From Pseudomonas chlororaphis (GTDB lineage: Bacteria; Pseudomonadota; Gammaproteobacteria; Pseudomonadales; Pseudomonadaceae), in assembly GCF_001921865.1 (NCBI RefSeq), contig NZ_MSCT01000002.1, positions 62,001-126,000 of the forward strand: 64,000 nt of DNA. Direction: 5' to 3'. How positions within the stretch are numbered: the first letter of the stretch is position 1; each line of letters opens with the position of its first letter. Positions 57,298-64,000 of this stretch are shown piece after piece. Both the position numbers and the translations under genes were made by a program. The notes under the pieces are model-generated. The model was not told where the DNA came from. It made no database searches and saw only the letters and a list, made by a program, of their open reading frames with translations.

Positions 57298-59301
57298 ATG
57301 AGTGCATCGTCCACCCCCGCCAGCGGCTCGATCCGCATGAACCCGCCGGTGTTCTACTTCGCCGCGAGCTTTATCCTGGCCTTCGGCCTGGTGGTGATTT
57401 CCTTCCCGCAACAGGCCGGTGCCTGGTTGCTGGCCGCGCAAGACTGGGCGGCCAACACGGTCGGCTGGTACTACATGCTGGCAATGACCCTGTACCTGGT
57501 CTTCGTGGTGGTCACCGCCTTGTCCGGCTACGGCAAGATCAAGCTCGGTGCCGACCACGACGAACCCGAGTTCAGTTACCTGTCCTGGGCCGGCATGCTG
57601 TTCGCCGCGGGGATCAGCATCACCCTGTTTTTCTTCTGCGTGTCGGAACCCCTGACCCACATGCTGCAACCGCCCCAGGGCGAGGCCGGCACCGCGGACG
57701 CCGCGCGCCAGGCCATGCAGGTGCTCTTCCTGCACTGGGGCCTGCACGGTTGGGGCGTGTTCGCCTTCGTCGGCATGGCCCTGGCGTATTTCGCCTACCG
57801 GCACAACCTGCCGCTGGCCCTGCGTTCGGCGCTGTACCCGCTGATCGGCAAGCGCATCAACGGCCCCATCGGCTATGCGGTGGACGGCTTCGGCATCATC
57901 GCCACGGTGTTCGGCCTGGGCGCCGACATGGGCTTTGGCGTGCTGCACCTGAACTCCGGCCTCGACTACCTGTTCGGCATCGCCCATACCCAGTGGATCC
58001 AGGTCGGCCTGATCACCCTGATGATGGGCGCGGCGATCGTCGTCGCGGTGTCCGGGGTCGACAAGGGCGTGCGGGTGATGTCCGACATCAACATGCTGCT
58101 GGCCTGCGCGTTGCTGCTGTTCGTGCTGTTCGCCGGGCCTACCCAGCACCTGCTCAACACCCTGATCCAGAACCTGGGCGACTACCTGGGCGCCTTGCCG
58201 GTCAAGAGTTTCGACCTCTACGCCTACAACAAGCCCAGTGACTGGCTGGGCGGCTGGACGGTGTTCTACTGGGCCTGGTGGATCGCGTGGTCGCCGTTCG
58301 TGGGCCTGTTCATCGCGCGGATTTCCCGCGGCCGGACCATCCGCGAATTCGTCTTTGGCGTGCTGTTGATTCCCCTGGGCTTCACCCTGGCCTGGATGTC
58401 GATCTTCGGTAACAGCGCCATCGACCAGGTGCTCAACCACGGGATGAACGCGCTGGGCCTGGCGGCCATCGAAGACCCGTCGATGGCGCTCTACCTGCTG
58501 CTGGAAACCTACCCATGGAGCAAGACCGTCATCGCGGTGACGGTGTTCATCAGTTTCGTGTTCTTCGTCACCTCGGCCGACTCCGGCACCGTGGTGCTCT
58601 CGACCCTCTCGGCCAAGGGCGGCAACGCCGACGAGGACGGGCCGAAATGGCTGCGGGTGTTCTGGGGCGCGATGACCGCGCTGGTCACCAGCGCGTTGCT
58701 GTTCGCCGGCAGCATCGACTCATTGAAGTCGGCGGTGGTGCTGACCTCGCTGCCGTTCTCGATGATCCTGCTGTTGATGATGTGGGGGCTGCACAAGGCC
58801 TTCTACCTCGAATCGCAGAAGCAGATCGCCCAGCTGCATTCGCTGGCGCCGGTGTCGTCGTCTTCGCGTCGCGGCAAGGGCGGCTGGCGCCAGCGCCTGA
58901 GCCAGGCGGTGCATTTCCCGTCGCGCGACGAGGTGTATCGCTTCCTCGATCAGACCGTGCGTCCGGCCATCGAGGAAGTGACCGCGGTGTTCGTCGAGAA
59001 AGGCCTGAACGTGATCACCCAGCCGGACCCGGCCAACGACAGCGTCAGCCTGGAAATCGTCCATGGTGACCAGCATCCGTTCGTCTATCAGGTGCAGATG
59101 CGCGGCTACTTCACCCCGTCTTTCGCCCGCGGCGGCATGGGGCCCAAGGAAATGCGCAACCGGCGTTACTACCGGGCCGAGGTACACCTGAGCGAAGGTA
59201 GCCAGGACTACGACCTGATGGGCTACACCAAGGAGCAGATCATCAACGACATCCTCGACCAGTACGAACGGCATATGCAGTTCCTGCACCTGGTGCGTTG
59301 A
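57298..59301 (+). CDS. betT: BCCT-family choline/betaine transporter BetT
   Basis: Secondary transporter of 667 residues with 12 membrane spans that imports choline for glycine-betaine synthesis. The BCCT signature WWIAWSPFVGLFIARISRGR is near residues 323-343. The cytoplasmic C-terminal domain (about 510-667) is long, as in osmosensitive BetT proteins, and contains SRDEVYRFLDQTVRPAIEEV and NRRYYRAEVHLSEGSQDYDL. The family is activated by osmotic stress. Transport of choline rather than another betaine is inferred from the similarity of length and C-terminal domain. Confidence 0.88.
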   Translation: MSASSTPASGSIRMNPPVFYFAASFILAFGLVVISFPQQAGAWLLAAQDWAANTVGWYYMLAMTLYLVFVVVTALSGYGKIKLGADHDEPEFSYLSWAGMLFAAGISITLFFFCVSEPLTHMLQPPQGEAGTADAARQAMQVLFLHWGLHGWGVFAFVGMALAYFAYRHNLPLALRSALYPLIGKRINGPIGYAVDGFGIIATVFGLGADMGFGVLHLNSGLDYLFGIAHTQWIQVGLITLMMGAAIVVAVSGVDKGVRVMSDINMLLACALLLFVLFAGPTQHLLNTLIQNLGDYLGALPVKSFDLYAYNKPSDWLGGWTVFYWAWWIAWSPFVGLFIARISRGRTIREFVFGVLLIPLGFTLAWMSIFGNSAIDQVLNHGMNALGLAAIEDPSMALYLLLETYPWSKTVIAVTVFISFVFFVTSADSGTVVLSTLSAKGGNADEDGPKWLRVFWGAMTALVTSALLFAGSIDSLKSAVVLTSLPFSMILLLMMWGLHKAFYLESQKQIAQLHSLAPVSSSSRRGKGGWRQRLSQAVHFPSRDEVYRFLDQTVRPAIEEVTAVFVEKGLNVITQPDPANDSVSLEIVHGDQHPFVYQVQMRGYFTPSFARGGMGPKEMRNRRYYRAEVHLSEGSQDYDLMGYTKEQIINDILDQYERHMQFLHLVR

Positions 59302-59332
59302 TCGCAGGGAAAGGCGGCGTCAGTGCCGCCGC

Positions 59333-59398
59333 CATCGCGAGCAAGCTCGCTCCTACAAGGGATTCACCGAACCTGTAGGCGCGAGCTTGCTTGCGATC
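59333..59398. repeat. REP inverted pair after betT
   Basis: The facing units CATCGCGAGCAAGCTCGCTC and CTGTAGGCGCGAGCTTGCTT enclose about 18 bases; the right unit overlaps the stop codon of the convergent membrane-protein gene. Confidence 0.85.
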
Positions 59399-59654
59399 AG
59401 GCCTGGCTCATCACCATGAACAGCACCAGCGCCGCCACCGGCACGCCGAACACCACGCTGCCGACCGCCAGTTCCGTGCTCAAGCTCTGGCCGGCGTGGA
59501 CCATCCCTACCGCACCGTTGATCAGTGTCAGCGCCAGCCAGAGCAGGGCGAAGCTATAGGCCAGGATCTGGCGGCCAAGGCCGAGCTTGTCGCCGATGAA
59601 CAGCATCAGCGCGAGCAGGACCAGGCCGAAGGTGGTGATGATTGCGGTGTGCAT
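59397..59654 (-). CDS. Hypothetical small membrane protein
   Basis: An 85-residue protein from MHTAIITTFG (59654; GAGGA lies upstream) with three hydrophobic segments (about 2-20, 30-50 and 60-82). No family recognised. Its TGA stop is formed at the edge of a REP element. It is the last gene of a minus-strand string that includes a DoxX protein and two SDR enzymes. Confidence 0.65.
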   Translation of the reverse strand: MHTAIITTFGLVLLALMLFIGDKLGLGRQILAYSFALLWLALTLINGAVGMVHAGQSLSTELAVGSVVFGVPVAALVLFMVMSQA

Positions 59655-59706
59655 GATGACGTCCTCGCGGGCGGGATTCAGGGGTGAGCTCAAGGTCGAC
59701 GGCTCT

Positions 59707-60186
59707 TCAAAGCTCCCGACCTAGAGTGTGGTCCAGGGAATAGCGTCCTGCTCCGCGAAACAGGATGTAGAGCGACAAGAACGCCAGCAGCAGCGGGTAC
59801 TCCATGCCCTGGTCGATCCACGGCCAGGTGGGGCCGAGGAGGCCGGCGATGGTCAGCATCTGCACGCCCATCATGGCCACGATCAGGCGCGTTCCCAGGC
59901 CAAGGGCCAGGAGCAGTCCGCCGAGGCCTTCCAGAAGCGCCACGAACAGGGCAATCAACGCAGGTGCTGGCAGATGCAGGACGTTCTGGATCAGGTTGAT
60001 GGAGGCCGCCATCGGGTCGGCCATCGAGCCGTGGGGGCGGCCCAGCAGTTTGGGCAGGCCGTGGGTGATCATGATCGCCCCGTAACAGACCCGCAGCAAT
60101 GCGTAGGCCAGGGGTTCGCCGACCTGGTACAGCGGGGCCAGGGCCGGGATCAGCAGAGTGTTGGGCGAGGTGCTGGCAGAGGGCAT
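59707..60186 (-). CDS. DoxX family membrane protein
   Basis: Four-span inner-membrane protein of 159 residues. LAYALLRVCYGAIMITHGLP and LIALFVALLEGLGGLLLALG are DoxX/SURF4-like segments. DoxX proteins are linked to quinone or thiosulfate-related redox functions in some organisms, but the role here is unknown. Probably co-transcribed with the genes on either side. Confidence 0.75.
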   Translation of the reverse strand: MPSASTSPNTLLIPALAPLYQVGEPLAYALLRVCYGAIMITHGLPKLLGRPHGSMADPMAASINLIQNVLHLPAPALIALFVALLEGLGGLLLALGLGTRLIVAMMGVQMLTIAGLLGPTWPWIDQGMEYPLLLAFLSLYILFRGAGRYSLDHTLGREL

Positions 60187-60257
60187 GGCGGGCTCCGCGG
60201 ATGGGTCATCAGAGTCACCGACGGCCCCTGGGTTGCCCGGGCCATCGATGCGTTGTT

Positions 60258-61154
60258 TCAGCGAACCGCAGGCTTGAGCAGGTCTTCCAGGCCGATGCGG
60301 CGGAACATCTCGGCGCGCACCCGGTCGGCCATGGCATTGACGATTTCGGCGCCGTCCTGGGACGGGTCGATATGCCGACGTAATGGCCGGGTGCCGAAGG
60401 GCAGGCCGACGATCTCGACGATGGCCCTAGCCACCTCGGCGACATCGGCGTCGGCCGGCTCCAGGGCGGCCAGGCCATGGAGCGCCTGTTCCGGAACGCC
60501 GGCATAGGGGCCATGGTTGTATTCGACGGCACGGTCCTGGTCGGCCGGGGTTCCTGAATGGGTGAAGTGGTTGGTGCCCTGGGTGAAGGCGCCGGGTACC
60601 ACGATCGACGTCTCCACGCCCCAGCGCGCCAGCTCGCCGGCATAGGACACCGCCAGGGAGTCCATCGCCGCCTTGGCCGCGAAGTACGGCGCCAGGTAGG
60701 GCGGGGTACCGCCGCGGGCACTGCTGGAAGACACCCATACCACCAATCCCCGGCCCTGCTTGCGCAACTGTGGCAGGGCCGCGCGGTTGACTCGCTGGGT
60801 GCTCAGTACGTTGATGTCGTAGAGCTGGGCGAACTGTTCGGGCGTGAACGCCTCTGCAGGTCCGAAAGACATGTGCCCGGCATTGTGGATGATCACGTCC
60901 AGGCGGCCGCAGTCGGCAATGATCCGGGCGACGCCGGCCTCGACCGAGGCGCTGGAAGCAACGTCCAGTTCGACGCTGCGCAAATCCACCCGTTGCGCGT
61001 CGGCGTAGCGTTGCACCTCGGCCACCTGGGGCGCGTTGCGGCCCAGGGTTTCACGCATGCTGGCGTAGACGATATGGCCGGCGTCGGCCAGGGCGCGGGC
61101 GGTCAGGGCGCCAAAACCGCTGGAGGCACCGGTAATCAGGATGACGGCTTGCAT
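60258..61154 (-). CDS. Short-chain dehydrogenase/reductase
   Basis: NAD(P)-dependent oxidoreductase of 298 residues. The start is set at MQAVILITGASSGFG (61154) with GAAGAGA upstream; the much longer open frame is not coding. The cofactor motif TGASSGFG is at 8-15, the NAG segment DVIIHNAGHMSFGPAEAF, the catalytic Ser in VSSSSARGG and the Tyr-Lys pair in APYFAAKAAMDSL. The substrate is unknown. Confidence 0.85.
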   Translation of the reverse strand: MQAVILITGASSGFGALTARALADAGHIVYASMRETLGRNAPQVAEVQRYADAQRVDLRSVELDVASSASVEAGVARIIADCGRLDVIIHNAGHMSFGPAEAFTPEQFAQLYDINVLSTQRVNRAALPQLRKQGRGLVVWVSSSSARGGTPPYLAPYFAAKAAMDSLAVSYAGELARWGVETSIVVPGAFTQGTNHFTHSGTPADQDRAVEYNHGPYAGVPEQALHGLAALEPADADVAEVARAIVEIVGLPFGTRPLRRHIDPSQDGAEIVNAMADRVRAEMFRRIGLEDLLKPAVR

Positions 61155-61183
61155 GGCATTGATCTCTTCGGGTAAGGGTGGTT

Positions 61184-61693
61184 TCAGGCGCGACGGGGCA
61201 AGCGTTGCTGTATGGCATGGGACAGCCAGCCGGCGAAGGAGCCCAGGGTCCCGGCGCCGCCTAGTTCGGCGAAGCTCTCCAGCGAGGGTTCCAGGTGCGC
61301 GGCAAACCAGGCGATCAAGCCGAGGAAGTAGGCGACCAGGTTGTTCATCACCCGCAGGCTGCGCAGCGACACCACCAGCATCGCCACCCCGAACACCACC
61401 AGCGGCAGGGCCCAGGGGCCGAGGCTCGGGCTCAACGCGCCGATGCTCAGCGCCGCGGCCATGCCGACGGCGAGCCCCGTCAGTACACAACCCAGGTTGA
61501 TCAGCCCGTCGCGCAGGGTCAGGCCACGGCTAAAAAACGCGACCCAACCGACGAACATCGCCCAGACCGGCAGGCTCAGCAGCAGGCTGGAGCCCGCCGC
61601 CAGCGCAGCGGTGGCGGCGGCTATCGCGGTGAACAGGGTGAACATCAGTTTGGTCTGCCCACTGCGGGCAGGTGTCGGGGTGGAGTGGTTCAT
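61184..61693 (-). CDS. DUF1097 family membrane protein
   Basis: Inner-membrane protein of 169 residues with five or six hydrophobic spans (for example MFTLFTAIAAATAALAAGSS and GLAVGMAAALSIGALSPSLG). It fits DUF1097, a group of small multi-span proteins of unknown function. It sits between two SDR genes with about 30 bases on each side, so it is co-transcribed with them. Confidence 0.7.
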   Translation of the reverse strand: MNHSTPTPARSGQTKLMFTLFTAIAAATAALAAGSSLLLSLPVWAMFVGWVAFFSRGLTLRDGLINLGCVLTGLAVGMAAALSIGALSPSLGPWALPLVVFGVAMLVVSLRSLRVMNNLVAYFLGLIAWFAAHLEPSLESFAELGGAGTLGSFAGWLSHAIQQRLPRRA

Positions 61694-61724
61694 GGATGCC
61701 TCCTTCGACCGTGAGTGGGGCGGC

Positions 61725-62465
61725 TCAGGCCAGGCCGCCGTTGGCGCGCAGGATCTGTCCGTTGACCCAGGCGGCTGCCGGGCTGACCAGGAAGGAAACC
61801 ACGCCGGCGATGTCTTCCGGCTGGCCGAGGCGTTCCAGGGGCGGCATCTTGGCGAAATGCTGGATCTGCTCTTCGCTCTTGCCGTGCAGGAACAGTTCGG
61901 TGGCGACCGGGCCAGGGGCCACGGCGTTGACGGTGATGTCGCGGCCGCGCAACTCCTTGGCGAACACCTGGGTCAGGGACTCCACCGCGGCCTTGCTGGC
62001 GATGTACACCGCGTAGCCCGGCAGGTTCAGGGCCACCGTGGTGCTGGAGAAGTTGACGATGCGCCCGCCGGCGTTCAGGCGGGTGGCCGCTTCGCGCAGG
62101 GTGTTGAAGGTGCCGCGGGTGTTGATGGCGAAGGTCTGCTCGAACAGCTCATCGCTGTGTTGCGCCAACGGCAGGACCTTGAGGATGCCGGCGTTGTTGA
62201 TCAGCGCATCGACCTTGCCCAGTTGCGCTTCGGTCTCGTCGAACAGCCGGCGCACGTCGCTGGCATCGGCCACGTCGGCCTTGACCGCTATGGCCCGATG
62301 CCCGGCCTGGCGCAGTTCCACCACCAGCGCCGAGGCTTCGGTGGCGCTGCTGGCGTAGTTGATGGCGACGGCGAAACCGTCGTGGGCCAGTTGCCTGGCG
62401 ATGACGGCACCGATGCCGCGGGAGGCGCCGGTCACGATGGCAACTTTCGAAGTCTGTTCAGTCAT
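61725..62465 (-). CDS. SDR family oxidoreductase (FabG-like)
   Basis: NAD(P)-dependent enzyme of 246 residues, the first gene of the minus-strand string. The cofactor motif TGASRGIG is at 12-19, NNAG in ALINNAGILKVLPL, catalytic Ser in NFSSTTVALNLPG, Tyr-x3-Lys in YAVYIASKAAVESL, then VNAVAPGPVATELFLHG. Divergent from a LysR gene with a shared operator-like dyad. Confidence 0.87.
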   Translation of the reverse strand: MTEQTSKVAIVTGASRGIGAVIARQLAHDGFAVAINYASSATEASALVVELRQAGHRAIAVKADVADASDVRRLFDETEAQLGKVDALINNAGILKVLPLAQHSDELFEQTFAINTRGTFNTLREAATRLNAGGRIVNFSSTTVALNLPGYAVYIASKAAVESLTQVFAKELRGRDITVNAVAPGPVATELFLHGKSEEQIQHFAKMPPLERLGQPEDIAGVVSFLVSPAAAWVNGQILRANGGLA

Positions 62466-62546
62466 GGCGAATTACCTGATGGGAGGAGTGTGCGGTGGAA
62501 GCAGATTCACAGGTTTATCCCGGCGGATAAATGCGCCAGAGTTGGC

Positions 62547-62575
62547 TTGACTGTTCAATAATCGCCAACAATCAA
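62547..62575 (+). promoter_or_regulatory. LysR-type operator between SDR operon and lysR
   Basis: The dyad TGTT-N11-AACA at 62552-62570 is the classic T-N11-A LysR box, extended outward as TTGACTGTT and AACAATCAA (eight of nine positions symmetric). It lies 17 bases before the lysR GTG start and about 80 bases upstream of the SDR start. Confidence 0.6.
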
Positions 62576-62592
62576 GACCTCGGGAGGCCGGC

Positions 62593-63483
62593 GTGGATCA
62601 AGTCAAAGCGATGAAGGTGTTCGTGCGGATCTACGAACGCGGCAGCTTCACCCTGGCCGCCGCGGACCTGAACCTGCCGCGCGCCACCCTGACCCATTCC
62701 CTCAACCAGTTCGAGGCCTGGCTCGGCACCCGCCTGCTGGAGCGCAGCACCCGTCGCGTGCGCCCGACCCTCGACGGCGAGGCCTATTACCCGCGTTGCG
62801 TGCAGTTGCTGGCGGAACTGGAAGAGGCCGAGCTGGCGTTTCGCACGGTGGCGCCCAAGGGCCGTTTGCGGGTCGACCTGCATGGCACCCTGGCCAAGTA
62901 CTTCGTGATTCCGGCGCTGCCCGAATTCATGGCGCGCTACCCGGACATCGAGCTGTCGGTCAGCGAGGCCGACCGTTTTGTCGACCTGATCGCCGAAGGG
63001 GTGGACTGCGTGCTACGCGCCGGCAGCCTGGGCGACTCGACGCTGATCGGCCGGCGCGTGGCCAACCTGCAACAGATCACCTGCGCCAGCCCGGCGTACC
63101 TGCGCCAATACGGCGAGCCGAAGAGCCTCGACGACCTGGCGCGGCACCGTGCGGTGAACTACGTCTCGCGCACCACGGCCAAGCTGTTCCCGTTCGAGTT
63201 CATGGTCGACGGCGAGCTGCGGGAAGTCGCCATCGACGGCGCGCTGTCGGTGTTCGGCGCCGAAATCTACGCGGCCTCGGCGGTGGCCGGGCTGGGCATC
63301 ATCCAGTGCCCGCGCTACCGCATGGCCGAGCAGATATCCCAGGGGCTGGTGCGCGAGATCCTGGCCGATACGCCCCCGCCGCCGATGCCGGTGTCGGTGC
63401 TGTACCCGCACAACCGCCACATGTCGCCCCGGGTGCGGGTGTTCGTCGACTGGCTGGCGCAGGTGTTCGCCCGGGCGGTCTGA
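62593..63483 (+). CDS. LysR-type regulator of the SDR/DUF1097/DoxX operon
   Basis: Regulator of 296 residues starting at GTG (62593) with GGGAGG upstream. The helix-turn-helix segment is GSFTLAAADLNLPRATLTHS (17-36); the co-inducer domain begins near GRLRVDLHGTLAKYFVIPAL. It belongs to the CrgA-like subgroup that usually acts on divergent SDR and oxidoreductase genes. The inducer is unknown. Confidence 0.87.
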   Translation: MDQVKAMKVFVRIYERGSFTLAAADLNLPRATLTHSLNQFEAWLGTRLLERSTRRVRPTLDGEAYYPRCVQLLAELEEAELAFRTVAPKGRLRVDLHGTLAKYFVIPALPEFMARYPDIELSVSEADRFVDLIAEGVDCVLRAGSLGDSTLIGRRVANLQQITCASPAYLRQYGEPKSLDDLARHRAVNYVSRTTAKLFPFEFMVDGELREVAIDGALSVFGAEIYAASAVAGLGIIQCPRYRMAEQISQGLVREILADTPPPPMPVSVLYPHNRHMSPRVRVFVDWLAQVFARAV

Positions 63484-63607
63484 AGCGTGCCCGAGCGACG
63501 CCAGTCATCGCCGTTTACTGTATTGAATGTCATGATGTGTATAGTGTGTATTGTTAGCTTTTGACTGTGTACGGTGGCTTTTCGTGACGCATCGAAAGGA
63601 CACGGCA

Positions 63608-63790
63608 ATGCGCAGTCGGGAACTGATCAGGATGATCGAGGAGGATGGGTGGTATCTGATCGCGGTCAAGGGCAGTCATCACCAGTACAAGCATCTGCAC
63701 AAGCCGGGGCGGGTTACTGTCCCCCACCCGGACGCGGATCTGCCCAGGGGTACGGTCCACAGCATCCTGAAGCAGGCGGGCCTGAAATGA
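63608..63790 (+). CDS. hicA: HicA-type mRNA interferase toxin
   Basis: Small RNA-cleaving toxin of 60 residues. The start is MRSRELIRMIEEDGWYLIAV (63608), with AAAGGA eight bases upstream; the longer frame from 63551 is not supported. The catalytic histidine lies in VKGSHHQYKHLHKPGRVTVP, and the C-terminus PRGTVHSILKQAGLK is typical of HicA. It is followed by hicB, its antitoxin. Confidence 0.9.
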   Translation: MRSRELIRMIEEDGWYLIAVKGSHHQYKHLHKPGRVTVPHPDADLPRGTVHSILKQAGLK

Positions 63791-63819
63791 GGCAGGTGTT
63801 CGATGAGAGGGTCAACGAC

Positions 63820-64000
63820 ATGAAATTTCCGGTGGTGCTGCACAAGGATGCCGACTCCGAGTACGGGGTCATCGTCCCCGATGTGCCGGGCTGCTTTTCC
63901 GCGGGCCCGAGCGTGGCCCAAGCGTTCGATAACGTGCAGGAGGCGCTGTCCCTGCACTACGAGGGCTTGGTGGCCGACGGCGAGCCGCTGCCCCAGGTAC
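63820..64000 (+). CDS. hicB: HicB-type antitoxin, 3' end cut by window
   Basis: Antitoxin that binds HicA. The visible 60 residues have the partial-RNase-H-like fold opening MKFPVVLHKDADSEYGVIVP, then DVPGCFSAGPSVAQAFDNVQ and EALSLHYEGLVADGEPLPQV. The ATG at 63820 is chosen because GAGAGGG lies upstream; an in-frame ATG at 63787 overlaps the hicA stop. The C-terminal DNA-binding part lies beyond the window. Confidence 0.88.
   Translation, partial: MKFPVVLHKDADSEYGVIVPDVPGCFSAGPSVAQAFDNVQEALSLHYEGLVADGEPLPQV

Overview
The window looks like a chromosomal segment of a fluorescent-group Pseudomonas (P. chlororaphis / P. protegens / P. fluorescens type). This is inferred from the high GC content, the Pseudomonas-style REP elements (GTAGGAGCGAGC...GCTCGCGAT) after many genes, and gene sets typical of that genus (ats/sft sulfate-ester genes, SfnB-type oxidoreductases, tcyJLN-dcyD-epsC, TriABC-like efflux, hcp-vgrG-rhs). 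No rRNA, tRNA, CRISPR, prophage or insertion sequence was seen.

Layout. 1-11.3 kb: sulfate-ester scavenging. It holds an ABC importer (atsC partial, atsB with two fused permease domains, divergent atsR), two paralogous LysR regulators, the alkylsulfatase dioxygenase atsK, a formylglycine sulfatase / phosphonate monoester hydrolase homologue, and the TonB-dependent receptor sftP. 11.4-23 kb: a lipoprotein gene, then an orphan type VI secretion (T6SS) island read on the minus strand in the order hcp, vgrG, DUF4123 chaperone, rhs, immunity, followed by three AT-rich small genes. The Rhs tip carries a polymerase-beta-type nucleotidyltransferase signature. 23.2-28.9 kb: MFS permease, purine/nucleoside deaminase, ankyrin protein, LysR, then tonB-exbB-exbD. 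29.2-35.4 kb: an alpha/beta hydrolase, a sigma54 activator lacking a DNA-binding domain, an orphan MetQ-like binding protein and a polar amino-acid ABC importer. 35.6-45.2 kb: an AAA ATPase, a TriABC-like RND pump with two adaptor lipoproteins, a secreted glycoside-hydrolase-like protein and a methyltransferase. 45.4-57 kb: a second sulfur block (metQNI-type importer, DszA/NtaA-type monooxygenase, two SfnB-like oxidoreductases, tcyJLN cystine importer, D-cysteine desulfhydrase, serine acetyltransferase). 57.3-64 kb: the choline transporter betT, two small membrane proteins, two SDR dehydrogenases, a DUF1097 protein, a divergent LysR, and a hicAB toxin-antitoxin pair cut by the window end.

How it fits together. 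Much of the window serves sulfur acquisition when sulfate is scarce. The outer-membrane receptor is energised by TonB/ExbBD, ABC systems bring organosulfur compounds, cystine or methionine-like solutes into the cell, and oxygenases and sulfatases release inorganic sulfur that feeds cysteine synthesis through O-acetylserine. Several promoters in the first half share a TTATTCC motif that may be a common sulfur-starvation operator. The T6SS island lies between sftP and tonB and is the most variable and least explained part. Two inverted-repeat families punctuate the gene ends. All functions are inferred from sequence reading alone; no search was run.
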